DNA of 38,897 nt from Bacteroidales bacterium (GTDB taxonomy: Bacteria; Bacteroidota; Bacteroidia; Bacteroidales; JAFGHD01): positions 1-38,897 of the forward strand of contig JAFGHD010000138.1 in assembly GCA_016939365.1 (NCBI GenBank). Direction: 5' to 3'. Under the pieces are notes generated by a model. It did no database searches and was not told where the DNA came from. It saw nothing but the letters and a program-made list of their open reading frames with translations. The number at the start of each line of letters is the position of its first letter. Within the stretch, counting starts at the first letter, position 1. A program made the position numbers and the translations under genes. This document shows, one piece after another, positions 16,319 to 24,193 of the stretch.

Positions 16319-16525
16319 TCACTTCTTTTTCTTGCAGGTGCTGATCCCCAGAAGGGTATAAGCCCCGCAGTAACCCACCAGGCTGGTAAGCACCAGGATA
16401 CCCGCCACGATAAGCAGGATGATCCCCAGGGTACCCTCCACCACACCGGTGAAGAAGAGTATCGCAATGATCACCGCTGCGATCAGCCGGATGATCTTGT
16501 CGGCAGAACCCATGTTTGCTTTCAT
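16319..16525 (-). CDS. DUF2892 (YgaP-like) membrane protein
   Basis: A 68-residue inner-membrane protein with two hydrophobic helices (about 12-28, LIAAVIIAILFFTGVVEG; 32-55, TLGIILLIVAGILVLTSLVG). MGSADKIIRL at the N-terminus and YCGAYTLLGISTCKKKK at the C-terminus, with two cysteines, are the DUF2892 signature, also found fused to rhodanese domains in YgaP. The short start (MKANMG) is used; an ATG four codons on is possible. It is the last gene of a four-gene minus-strand group. Function of the family is unclear; a link to sulfur handling is known only for YgaP fusions. Confidence 0.85.
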   Translation of the reverse strand: MKANMGSADKIIRLIAAVIIAILFFTGVVEGTLGIILLIVAGILVLTSLVGYCGAYTLLGISTCKKKK

Positions 16526-16578
16526 AATTTTCTTTGGATTATGGATTGACTCTGATCGTTCTATATGTCATAAACATT

Positions 16579-17151
16579 TTATTGTTCAAATTTTTCGAGG
16601 TTGACCTCCACGGTCACATCAATCGTTTCCGCAATGTTGTTCGCCACGGCTGCAGGTATTTTGATATCATGATCGGCCGGTTTCACCGGGAACTGTGATC
16701 TGCCCCGGATCGTTCCTCCCGTAACCTCCAGGGTTCCTTTGGCCGTGACCGGTTTCGTGACGCCATGGATGGTCAGATCGCCCGTCACCTCCACATCGTA
16801 GTTACCGTCCTTTGTAAGGTCCAGGTTTTCCATACCTTCCACCTTGCCGGTGAAAGAAGCGTTTGGGTATTTATCAGATTCGACATAGTTTTCATTGAAA
16901 TGTTCCTGCATCAGGGCCTTTTCGAACTCGAAGGATTTCATCAGTACCTTGAATACGAATTCTCCGGTCCCCAGATCCAGGGCGCTGTTTACCTGTCGGT
17001 TGTGGGCTTCGATCGCCTCAACAGGCGTTTCAGAGTAAAACCTGATGGTGCCGTTCTTGGTCAGGTACTTCTGGGCTTTGACCGGGCCTGCTGCCAGCAG
17101 GAACAGGCCCAGAACCGCCGTCATTATTTGTTTATAAAAGGATACTTTCAT
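16579..17151 (-). CDS. YceI family periplasmic protein
   Basis: A 190-residue exported protein with signal peptide MKVSFYKQIMTAVLGLFLLAAGPVKAQ. The rest matches the YceI lipocalin-like fold, which binds long isoprenoid or fatty chains in a beta-barrel: GTIRFYSETPVEAIEAHN, VLMKSFEFEKALMQEHFNENY, FTGKVEGMENLDLTKDG, VTGDLTIHGVTKPVT. The HFNENYVESDKYPNASFTG stretch is the usual YceI core motif. It lies in the minus-strand group with an OB-fold protein, a T9SS protein and DUF2892. Ligand and exact role are unknown; family call is secure. Confidence 0.92.
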   Translation of the reverse strand: MKVSFYKQIMTAVLGLFLLAAGPVKAQKYLTKNGTIRFYSETPVEAIEAHNRQVNSALDLGTGEFVFKVLMKSFEFEKALMQEHFNENYVESDKYPNASFTGKVEGMENLDLTKDGNYDVEVTGDLTIHGVTKPVTAKGTLEVTGGTIRGRSQFPVKPADHDIKIPAAVANNIAETIDVTVEVNLEKFEQ

Positions 17152-17219
17152 TGTATTCTATTGTGTTTAAAATTCGATATCATTTCTGCCTTGTCAGTGG
17201 TCTGCTACCGGATTGACTG

Positions 17220-18065
17220 TCAGACCTTGACAAGAGTGTGACTGTATTTCATTTTTCTGTTGATGATGACGGATACGGCATACATTCCCGGCTTGTCCAT
17301 GGTCTGACCGATTTCCAGGGAGTTGTCATGGGCTGCTGAAGATGACCATGTCATTTTTCCGGTCAGTTTTCCACACGTGTCGAAGATGAATACGTCGGCC
17401 TTTTGGGCGGTACCCGTATCGAACCGCACCTCTGCGTGTTCCTTGAACGGATTGGGTCCGATCGTCATGAATTCTGATCCGGTTGTTTCATGAATTATCG
17501 TGGGTGGTGTGGTGTTCTCCTCCACCTCCAGGGAGGAGGTATAGATCACGTCAACCCCGGGATTGCCGGTTCCATTGGCCACGTTGACGGCACTGTAAAA
17601 TATCACCGGCCCGCTGCCGGCTGCCGGTGCAGTCCAGTCGAAAGACCAGCTTTTACCGTTCCCGATTGAATTTATCCCGTCGGAGGTATGGGTCACCGAG
17701 GCATTGGTATTGCTGATCTTGGTCTGGACCGGGTCGGTGATGATAAAAGTACCCGTTTTTTCGCCTAAGCCATCCTCCGCCGTAAACTCAAAGCCGCAAA
17801 GCACGGCTCCGTTGTGGAGACCTGTCGCAGTAATGCTATAGGTCTCCCCGGCCATGTATCCTTCCGGCGGGATGTTAGATGTGATCCAACCGGCCTGGGG
17901 AATGGCAGTTCCGTTGTGACACTGAGTGCAGGTTGCGAAATTATCTCCCGGGGAGCCGGTCTTGCCTCCGGGTAAACCGCCTGAGTAATTCGTACCCGCT
18001 GTCAGAAGGAGGTACCCCCCGGTCAGTATTGCGGCCAAATATAGTATTCCAGTTCTCATATGCAT
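17220..18065 (-). CDS. Choice-of-anchor V protein with CxxCH and T9SS tail
   Basis: A 281-residue exported protein. A start at ATG 18065 (or 18059) gives a signal peptide MHMRTGILYLAAILTGGYLL; the TTG at 18107 would overlap the upstream gene and add a poor leader. A CTQCH motif at residues 46-50 matches a c-type heme site, followed by the Reeler-like choice-of-anchor V domain (about 50-190; SGPVIFYSAVNVANG, GNPGVDVIYTSSLEV). The C-terminus (about 210-281) is a T9SS sorting domain with IGPNPFKEHAEVRFDTG and KPGMYAVSVI. It probably ends up on the cell surface. Electron transfer is possible if heme is attached, but a single CxxCH with no obvious distal ligand leaves this open. Confidence 0.82.
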   Translation of the reverse strand: MHMRTGILYLAAILTGGYLLLTAGTNYSGGLPGGKTGSPGDNFATCTQCHNGTAIPQAGWITSNIPPEGYMAGETYSITATGLHNGAVLCGFEFTAEDGLGEKTGTFIITDPVQTKISNTNASVTHTSDGINSIGNGKSWSFDWTAPAAGSGPVIFYSAVNVANGTGNPGVDVIYTSSLEVEENTTPPTIIHETTGSEFMTIGPNPFKEHAEVRFDTGTAQKADVFIFDTCGKLTGKMTWSSSAAHDNSLEIGQTMDKPGMYAVSVIINRKMKYSHTLVKV

Positions 18066-18091
18066 CCAGTTTTGGATTGAGTGGCCTTCAA

Positions 18092-18517
18092 TTAAAGCAC
18101 CGAACATTTTTCAAGGATGACGTCCGTGTCGTTATAACCGGTACATAAGCCCTTCACACGGATTTCCGTCCCCGGACCGGCGGTTACCGGCTCATGTCCG
18201 GGCAGCAGCGTACACCGGATACCTTCATCACCGAACAATCCCTGTGCGAAAACAAACACGGCAAGGGTAAGCGAATCGGTTGTCTCCATCGAATGAAGTT
18301 TGCCGCTGATCTCCAGCATTTTTCCGTTATACATTTGTTCCGCTGCGGCCTGGTCTGACCGGAATCTCTCAAACAGGGCTCCTGCAGTCAGGGTAAATTC
18401 GGGTTTCATCAAGGCATAGTCCGGGTGGGGCTTGTTATATATGAACCGGTAAACACCCAACGAAGAGATGAGAATAACCAAAACCAGAACAAGAAGAATT
18501 CTGATCGATTTTTTCAT
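18092..18517 (-). CDS. tRNA_anti-like OB-fold membrane-anchored protein
   Basis: A 141-residue protein with an N-terminal membrane anchor or uncleaved signal (about residues 4-25, SIRILLVLVLVILISSLGVYRF) and an OB-fold of the tRNA_anti-like type: AAEQMYNGKMLEISGKLHSM, IRCTLLPGHE and VKGLCTGYNDTDVILEKCSVL. The last stretch, with the pattern KGxCxGxxxDVxLxxC, is the family's typical C-terminus. The OB-fold lies in the periplasm if the helix is an anchor. It is the first gene of a minus-strand unit and 26 bases before the choice-of-anchor V gene. Function is not established for the family. Confidence 0.85.
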   Translation of the reverse strand: MKKSIRILLVLVLVILISSLGVYRFIYNKPHPDYALMKPEFTLTAGALFERFRSDQAAAEQMYNGKMLEISGKLHSMETTDSLTLAVFVFAQGLFGDEGIRCTLLPGHEPVTAGPGTEIRVKGLCTGYNDTDVILEKCSVL

Positions 18518-18647
18518 ACCGGATGTACATATTGTGAATGAATACTAAACAACTGAAAATGATTTTTGTTTGTAACAGCATGGTTCCGGGTGATCATATA
18601 CGAGGTTGCGGCCATAGCCGGGCAAACAGTCTATGATCATGATTCCT

Positions 18648-18655
18648 TAATTTTG
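18648..18655 (+). promoter_or_regulatory. Putative -7 element before flavodoxin
   Basis: TAATTTTG matches TAnnTTTG exactly, about 49 bases ahead of the flavodoxin ATG. No TTG is found at the -33 distance, so confidence is moderate. Confidence 0.4.
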
Positions 18656-18703
18656 TAGGGAAAAGGAATCGGATCATTAAACAGTCAAGAGAGGAAGCGC
18701 ATC

Positions 18704-19204
18704 ATGAAAAAAATAGGTGTCTTTTACGGTTCTTCATCAGGAACAACGAAAAAAGTGGCGGAAAAGATCGGCAAGGCCCTGGGTGCACGGGCTGTATTGC
18801 ACGACGTGAAAGATACAGGCCCTGAGGACATTCTAAAATACGACTACCTCATTTTGGGTACTTCTGCCTGGGGTATCGGTGACATGCAGGATGACTGGGA
18901 GGATTTTATCGACACTCTCAGCGAGCTGGACCTGTCGGGAAAAAAGATCGCCCTGTTCGGACTGGGAGACCAGAAGAAATACCCGGAGAGCTTTGCCGAC
19001 GGTCTGGGGACACTCTACTGCCGGTTACCTGAGAAATCGGGTGTGGTCGGTTCATGGCCGGTCGAAGGATACGAGTATTACTTTTCCATGTCGGAGAAGG
19101 AGGGAAAGTTCGTTGGGCTCGTGCTGGATGAGGATACTCAGCCGGAAATGACGGATGAGCGTATAAAGAAGTGGGCGGGTCAGATAGTAAAGGAATTCAA
19201 TTGA
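18704..19204 (+). CDS. fldA: Flavodoxin
   Basis: A 166-residue flavodoxin, a soluble FMN electron carrier. The FMN phosphate loop FYGSSSGTTKKVAEKIG lies at residues 7-23, the first isoalloxazine loop LGTSAWGIGDMQDDWEDF at about 52-69, and the second loop FGLGDQKKYPESFADGLG at about 87-104. Length and VGLVLDEDTQPEMTDERIKKWAGQI near the end fit long-chain bacterial flavodoxins. The ATG at 18704 follows an AGAGGAAG ribosome binding site. It converges on a 2[4Fe-4S] ferredoxin gene, so both interchangeable low-potential carriers are side by side, though they are on opposite strands. Family identity is certain; the particular redox partner is not. Confidence 0.95.
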   Translation: MKKIGVFYGSSSGTTKKVAEKIGKALGARAVLHDVKDTGPEDILKYDYLILGTSAWGIGDMQDDWEDFIDTLSELDLSGKKIALFGLGDQKKYPESFADGLGTLYCRLPEKSGVVGSWPVEGYEYYFSMSEKEGKFVGLVLDEDTQPEMTDERIKKWAGQIVKEFN

Positions 19205-19205
19205 A

Positions 19206-19345
19206 AAGAGGCAATCTCAAGAATAGCCTCAGGAGGTTCATCTTAACTTGAAGGCTGTCACAGGTGCTCAATACCCCGAAACTTATGCCTTCGCCTGAAA
19301 TTTTCAGTGTGATTTCCCCTGCACGGATCCTTAAGATTGCCTCTT
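19206..19345. repeat. Nested inverted-repeat element between flavodoxin and ferredoxin
   Basis: AAGAGGCAATCTCAAG (19206-19221) and CTTAAGATTGCCTCTT (19330-19345) are inverted copies with one mismatch in 16. Inside are GAAGGC (19250-19255) with GCCTTC (19287-19292), and the 13-base palindrome CTGAAATTTTCAG (19295-19307). It fills the gap between two convergent genes. A bidirectional terminator, a structured RNA or a small mobile repeat are all possible. Confidence 0.6.
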
Positions 19346-19358
19346 GCTCCTGACTTTA

Positions 19359-19526
19359 TTATGCAGGATGAATGGCCTCTACCGGGCACACATCGGCGCA
19401 TGCACCGCAATCAGTACAGATATCAGGGTCGATCTTGTAGATTTCGCCTTCAGAAATCGCCCCGACGGGGCATTCATCGATGCATGTGCCGCAAGCTGTG
19501 CAGTCATCAGTGATAACGTACGCCAT
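19359..19526 (-). CDS. 2[4Fe-4S] ferredoxin
   Basis: A 55-residue clostridial-type ferredoxin, too short to be caught by simple gene-length cut-offs. Two cluster motifs are intact: CTACGTCIDECP (residues 9-20) and CTDCGACADVCP (37-48), each CxxCxxCxxxCP. The start MAYVITDDC is typical of the family. A good promoter lies at 19556-19584. It carries electrons at low potential in the cytoplasm, for example for pyruvate:ferredoxin oxidoreductase, suggesting an anaerobic or facultative life style. Flavodoxin is encoded convergently. Assignment is certain from the cysteine pattern. Confidence 0.96.
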   Translation of the reverse strand: MAYVITDDCTACGTCIDECPVGAISEGEIYKIDPDICTDCGACADVCPVEAIHPA

Positions 19527-19555
19527 AACTTCAGGTTTTATTGATATGTTGTTTG

Positions 19556-19584
19556 CAAATGTAAAAATATTATTTTCCCGACAA
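19556..19584 (-). promoter_or_regulatory. Promoter of ferredoxin gene
   Basis: On the minus strand, TTG (19584-19582) and TACATTTG (19563-19556) are 18 bases apart, one short of the ideal spacing of the Bacteroidota promoter. The expected start is about 25 bases before the ferredoxin ATG. Confidence 0.7.
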
Positions 19585-20310
19585 ATCTACCGGTTTTTTT
19601 TTCTCACACTCCCTGTTTTTCGCCCGGTGGTTGACCTGCTTCAACCGGTGTCCGCTGTCGTACGACCTCTGTCCAATCCCGCAGCATCATACAGCCAGGA
19701 ATCCGGATAACCACCCCGGGAAGAATTGACATTGAATGGATTATGACCCCGGCATGAAATTGGTGCTGCCTGTAAAACTGAACGGACGATCAAATGAACC
19801 TGGTATATACATGGGTGCTTCTCTTTGCTCTCTCGGCGGCACTGCCGGGTACATCTGACCTTTTGACTGAAGGCTGCAAAGGTGTTGGAGGAGCGGTGGT
19901 ATCCTTTTCTGATGATACGGAAAGCACATCAGGGCAATCCGTTGCTCCCGATTCCCTTAATTTAAGGCAAAAGGGTGATTCGGGCAGATCGGTCGTTCCC
20001 GAAGCGATGGATGTGAGACCGGCTTCGTATACTCCTGAATCAGATACTGTCTCAGTCAGCAGGCAGTCTTCGGGCGCATGGATCAAGGCGGCAGCTTCCA
20101 TCCTTATGGAGGTGGTCAGATACCTCTTCTGACCATTGACAGGGAGGGGATTTGGGGCATATGCACTTTTTTGCCCTGTGCTTTTGAAAACCTTCCGGGA
20201 ACGATGCTCCGTTTCGGTTGCCACCCCGGCAATTTCCCTAAATTTAAGCCTATAATACCTCCGGAACCTAAATTCATGCTTCTTTGAATGCCGTTAATCG
20301 GCGGAAATTA
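19585..20310. other. Intergenic region with little coding signal
   Basis: About 730 bases without a convincing gene. The frame from ATG 19794 to 20132 could encode 112 residues beginning with a signal-like MNLVYTWVLLFALSAALPGT, but the rest is low-complexity Ser/Val sequence without a family, and the opposite strand has an equally long open frame. No repeat or RNA signature was seen. Confidence 0.4.
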
Positions 20311-20318
20311 TAATTTTA
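20311..20318 (+). promoter_or_regulatory. Putative -7 element before ornithine aminotransferase
   Basis: TAATTTTA matches seven of eight positions of TAnnTTTG. A start near 20325 would put the ATG at 20288 outside the message and favour the ATG at 20363. Confidence 0.35.
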
Positions 20319-20362
20319 CCGGTTCAAATGGGTTATTTATTAATGAATTAAACAATCGGAAT

Positions 20363-21583
20363 ATGATCAACACACTTGGATCCAGCGAATTGATGCAACT
20401 CGAGGAGCGATATGGCGCGCACAATTATCACCCCTTGCCTGTGGTTCTGGCCAAAGGGAGAGGACCGTTTGTATGGGATGTGGAAGGAAAGAGATATTTC
20501 GATTTTCTTTCTGCCTATTCTGCGATCAATCAGGGGCATTGCCATCCAAAGATCGTCAGGGCTTTGACAGAACAGGCTGAGAAGCTTACGTTGACCTCCA
20601 GGGCCTTTTTCAATGATTCGTTGGGTGTTTATGAGGAGTTTGTCACATCCTATTTTGGTTATGACAAGGTACTTCCGATGAACACAGGGGCTGAGGCGGT
20701 TGAAACAGCGCTCAAACTGTGCCGGAAATGGGCCTACCTGAGGAAGGGTGTGGCGGAGGATCAGGCGAAGATCATTGTGTGTGAGCAAAATTTTCATGGC
20801 CGGACGATCACCGTGGTTTCCATGTCGACCGATCCTGAGGCCCGGAAGGATTTTGGCCCGTATACGCCGGGTTTCATCACCATCCCTTACAACGACACCG
20901 ATGCATTGGCTGCCGCCCTCAGGGAGCCGGGCGTGTCGGGTTTCCTCGTTGAGCCGATCCAGGGTGAAGCAGGCGTCTTTGTACCGGATGAAGGATACCT
21001 TGCCAGCTCCTTTGAGCTCTGCAGGCGGCATAATGTCCTCTTCATTGCCGATGAGGTGCAGTCCGGCATTGCCCGGACCGGACGGATGCTGGCTTGTGAT
21101 CACGAAAAGGTGCGCCCGGACATCCTGATCCTGGGCAAGGCCATCTCAGGCGGTGTTTATCCCGTGTCGGCCGTGCTGGCGGATGACCCCATCATGCTTT
21201 GTATCCAGCCGGGACAACACGGCTCCACCTTCGGCGGCAATCCGGTGGCTGCCCGCGTGGCCATTGCAGCACTCGAAGTGATCAGGGAGGAAAAGCTGGC
21301 TGAAAACGCCGAACGCCTGGGTGAGATATTCAGAAGGGAAATGAGGTCTATTCCTTCCCCGATGATTGAGCTGGTCAGGGGCAAGGGATTGCTTAACGCC
21401 ATCGTGATCCGCCCCAATAACGGAAAGGAAGCATGGGATGTATGCGTGAAGATGGCGGAAAACGGATTGCTCGCAAAACCTACACACCAGCACATCATCC
21501 GCTTCGCTCCCCCTTTGGTCATCACCGAAGAACAGCTTATGGAGGCCATCGGTATCATTAGGGATTCCATCAACTCCTTCTGA
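20363..21583 (+). CDS. rocD: Ornithine aminotransferase
   Basis: A 406-residue PLP-dependent class III aminotransferase that converts ornithine and 2-oxoglutarate to glutamate semialdehyde and glutamate. Family marks are [20 protein letters not shown] at the start, [46 protein letters not shown], the PLP lysine in LGKAISGG (Lys259), [11 protein letters not shown], and [15 protein letters not shown] near the end, which is characteristic of ornithine aminotransferase rather than acetylornithine transaminase. An ATG at 20288 would add 25 unusual residues; the start at 20363 gives the normal length. It stands 121 bases ahead of moeA and may or may not share its transcript. Confidence 0.94.
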   Translation: MINTLGSSELMQLEERYGAHNYHPLPVVLAKGRGPFVWDVEGKRYFDFLSAYSAINQGHCHPKIVRALTEQAEKLTLTSRAFFNDSLGVYEEFVTSYFGYDKVLPMNTGAEAVETALKLCRKWAYLRKGVAEDQAKIIVCEQNFHGRTITVVSMSTDPEARKDFGPYTPGFITIPYNDTDALAAALREPGVSGFLVEPIQGEAGVFVPDEGYLASSFELCRRHNVLFIADEVQSGIARTGRMLACDHEKVRPDILILGKAISGGVYPVSAVLADDPIMLCIQPGQHGSTFGGNPVAARVAIAALEVIREEKLAENAERLGEIFRREMRSIPSPMIELVRGKGLLNAIVIRPNNGKEAWDVCVKMAENGLLAKPTHQHIIRFAPPLVITEEQLMEAIGIIRDSINSF

Positions 21584-21704
21584 GGGAAAAATGTCATCGA
21601 TTGACCTGTACTGATCTGGATAAATACGAAAATAGCGCACGCCGGCACGATGCCGGGGGATTAATTCACCGGATCGGATGGCCTGAAAAAGATACATTAT
21701 TTGG

Positions 21705-22907
21705 ATGATGGGCAGCCAAAGGCATATGGATATGATCCCTTTCGAGGAGGCGGTTCGTATCGTCCGTGAATCTTCTTTACCTACAGGTCAGGAAGCGGTG
21801 ACCCTGCCGGAAGCTGACGGAAGGGTTCTGGCCGTGGATGTCAGGGCAGATATGGATATGCCGCCCTTTGATAAATCTGCAGTGGATGGTTTCGCATGCA
21901 GAATGGAAGACCTTCCCGGGGTACTGAATGTCATTGAGACCGTTGCCGCCGGACAATGGCCCGGAAAGAAAACCGGACCATCCACATGCATCCGGATCAT
22001 GACCGGTGCACCCATGCCTGAAGGAGCAGATGTGGTCATTCAGGTGGAGGATATCATCCCGGCCGGTGATGAGAAAATAGAGGTTCCCCGGGTGCCGCGG
22101 AAAATCAATATCTGCCGGAAGGCTGAAGATATCAGGAACGGAACGGTGGTGCTTTTCAGGGGCACACTCCTTGATCCGCAGCATATCGCCGTTCTGGCTA
22201 CTTTAGGTGAGACCCACCCCATGGTGGCCCAAAGGGTCAGGGTGGCTATTATCTCCACCGGCGACGAACTGGTTGAACCCGACAGGAAACCCGGGCAATC
22301 CCAGATACGGAACAGCAACGCCTGGCAACTGATCGCACAGGTGCAACGGTGTGGCGCCATTTCACAATATCTCGGTATTGCCGCTGATGCGGCGGAAGAC
22401 ATCCGTAAAAGCATCCTGAAGGCCCGGGAAGGCAACCGGATCATCCTTATGACCGGCGGCGTTTCAATGGGCGATTTTGACCATGTGCCGGACATCCTCA
22501 ATGATCTGAAGGCTGAGATCCTTTTCAACAGCATTGCCGTACAGCCCGGAAAACCTACCCTGTTCGCACGGCTGCCCGGTTGCCTGGTTTTCGGGCTTCC
22601 CGGGAATCCCGTATCTTCGTTTATTCAGTTTGAAATGTTGGTTAAACCACTGATCTATAACATGATGGGGCATGAGTACAATGTGCCCTCAGTATGGCTT
22701 CCCATGGCAGAGGAGTACCGCAGGAAATTTGCGGACAGGATGGCCTGGATACCGGTGCGCATTGATGAGGAGGGAAGGGTGGTCACGGTTGAGTACCACG
22801 GATCGGCACATATCAATTCGCTGACTGAAGCCGACGGTCTGATCTCCTTGCCCGTTGGCAGAAAAACACTGGAGAAGGGTGAAAGGGTCCATGTTCGACA
22901 GATATAA
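21705..22907 (+). CDS. moeA: Molybdopterin molybdotransferase MoeA
   Basis: A 400-residue enzyme that inserts molybdate into adenylated molybdopterin, the last general step of molybdenum-cofactor synthesis. MoeA marks include MIPFEEAVRIV, MDMPPFDKSAVDGFACR, IMTGAPMPEGADVVIQVED, ISTGDELVEP, RNSNAWQLIAQ, ILMTGGVSMGDFDHVPD, VQPGKPTLFARL and FGLPGNPVSSFIQFEM. The last section (about 325-400) is domain IV. The true start may be ATG 21726 or 21732, which lies closer to the conserved IPFEEA; I keep 21705 as the first ATG. It opens the cofactor operon and overlaps moaA by 17 bases. Confidence 0.95.
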   Translation: MMGSQRHMDMIPFEEAVRIVRESSLPTGQEAVTLPEADGRVLAVDVRADMDMPPFDKSAVDGFACRMEDLPGVLNVIETVAAGQWPGKKTGPSTCIRIMTGAPMPEGADVVIQVEDIIPAGDEKIEVPRVPRKINICRKAEDIRNGTVVLFRGTLLDPQHIAVLATLGETHPMVAQRVRVAIISTGDELVEPDRKPGQSQIRNSNAWQLIAQVQRCGAISQYLGIAADAAEDIRKSILKAREGNRIILMTGGVSMGDFDHVPDILNDLKAEILFNSIAVQPGKPTLFARLPGCLVFGLPGNPVSSFIQFEMLVKPLIYNMMGHEYNVPSVWLPMAEEYRRKFADRMAWIPVRIDEEGRVVTVEYHGSAHINSLTEADGLISLPVGRKTLEKGERVHVRQI

Positions 22908-23691
22908 CCGGAAGATCGATTACCTCCGGGTTTCAGTGACCGACAGGTGCAATCTTCGGTGCCGGTATTGCATGCCAGAGAACGGTATACAACTGATCCG
23001 GCATGAAGACATCCTGAGCTACGAAGAGATTCATGAAGTTGTGGAAACGGCTGTGCGTATGGGTTTCCGGAAGGTGCGGATCACCGGCGGGGAGCCATTG
23101 GTGAGAAAGGGCATCACGCACCTGGTGGCGATGATCTCATCCATTGCCGGTATTGAAGACCTGGCCATGACCACCAACGGGATACTCCTGGATAAATTTG
23201 CCGGGTTACTTGCCCGTGCGGGTCTTCACAGGGTCAATGTAAGCCTGGATACGCTGGATCCCGGGCGTTACAGGGAGATCACGCGCCTCGGGAACCTCGG
23301 AGATGCCCTGAAAGGGATCAACGCGGCCCGGGACGCAGGATTGAATCCGGTCAAGATCAACTGTGTCATCCGGGAATCCCTGAATGAACCGGATGCCCGG
23401 GCGGTAGAAGCCTTTGGAAGGGAGCAGGGACTTCAGGTGCGGTTCATCCGGCAGATGGACCTGAAAACCGGCATCTTTTACCGCGTAGTGGGCGGAGAGG
23501 GGGGCAACTGTCCCTCATGCAACCGGTTGAGACTGACTGCCGATGGAAAGATCAAACCCTGCCTTTTCAACGACATGGAATGGAGTGTCAGGGAGTTTGG
23601 AGCTGAGGAAGCCATACGCCTGGCCGTTCTGAACAAGCCGCGATGCGGCACCACAAGCAGAACCGGAGCCTTCAGCCGGATAGGAGGTTAG
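22891..23691 (+). CDS. moaA: GTP 3',8-cyclase MoaA, short form
   Basis: A 266-residue radical SAM enzyme that makes 3',8-cyclo-GTP, the first step of molybdenum-cofactor synthesis. The SAM cluster motif is CNLRCRYC (Cys20, 24, 27); the second cluster motif CPSCNRLRLTADGKIKPC has Cys207, 210 and 224; the functional C-terminal Gly-Gly is present (RIGG). It is about 60 residues shorter than usual (roughly 325). The missing part lies mostly between RFIRQMDLKTG and the second cluster, where other MoaA proteins have a longer insert. All key residues remain, so it is probably active. ATG 22891 is inside moeA; a longer frame from 22855 adds no conserved sequence. Confidence 0.92.
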   Translation: MFDRYNRKIDYLRVSVTDRCNLRCRYCMPENGIQLIRHEDILSYEEIHEVVETAVRMGFRKVRITGGEPLVRKGITHLVAMISSIAGIEDLAMTTNGILLDKFAGLLARAGLHRVNVSLDTLDPGRYREITRLGNLGDALKGINAARDAGLNPVKINCVIRESLNEPDARAVEAFGREQGLQVRFIRQMDLKTGIFYRVVGGEGGNCPSCNRLRLTADGKIKPCLFNDMEWSVREFGAEEAIRLAVLNKPRCGTTSRTGAFSRIGG

Positions 23692-23706
23692 ATCAGATCA
23701 TTAACG

Positions 23707-24189
23707 ATGCAAAAATTTTCACATACTGATGATCAGGGCCGGGCCCGGATGGTGGATGTCGGAAGCAAACCCGATCAGCACCGCATCGCAAGGGCCGCCG
23801 GGAAGATCACCCTGCAGCCGGGAACCCTCCAGCTCATCAATGAAAACCGGATGAAGAAAGGAGATGTCCTCTCAGCAGCCGAGATCGCAGGTATCCAGGC
23901 CGCCAAGCAGACCAGCCGGCTGATACCCCTCTGCCACAACATTCCCCTGACACGAATCCTTGTCGAAGCATCTGTGGAGGAAGACGGCGTGGGCGTCACC
24001 AGCGAGGTGCGTTGCGTGGGCAGAACGGGAGTGGAGATGGAAGCCCTTACAGCGGTCTCTGTAGCACTGCTCACGGTTTACGATATGTGCAAGGCAGTGG
24101 ATAAAACCATGCAGATCGGCGGTATCAGGCTGCTGGAAAAGATAAAGGCAGATACCGGTACACCCGGTGCCTCAGAACCCATAGGATGA
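23707..24189 (+). CDS. moaC: Cyclic pyranopterin monophosphate synthase MoaC
   Basis: A 160-residue enzyme that converts the MoaA product to cyclic pyranopterin monophosphate. Characteristic segments are [52 protein letters not shown] (with the catalytic-region His) and [20 protein letters not shown] followed by CKAVDKTM. Full length. It follows moaA after 15 bases and precedes the MOSC-MogA gene by 4 bases, in one operon. Together MoaA and MoaC supply the pterin; MoaD and MoaE, needed next, are not encoded in this window. Confidence 0.97.
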   Translation: MQKFSHTDDQGRARMVDVGSKPDQHRIARAAGKITLQPGTLQLINENRMKKGDVLSAAEIAGIQAAKQTSRLIPLCHNIPLTRILVEASVEEDGVGVTSEVRCVGRTGVEMEALTAVSVALLTVYDMCKAVDKTMQIGGIRLLEKIKADTGTPGASEPIG

Positions 24190-24193
24190 TGCA

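Noticed and set aside
19790-20224. 144-codon minus-strand frame in the gap before ornithine aminotransferase
   Set aside because: Low-complexity Ser/Thr/Pro sequence without motif, mirrored by an equally doubtful plus-strand frame.
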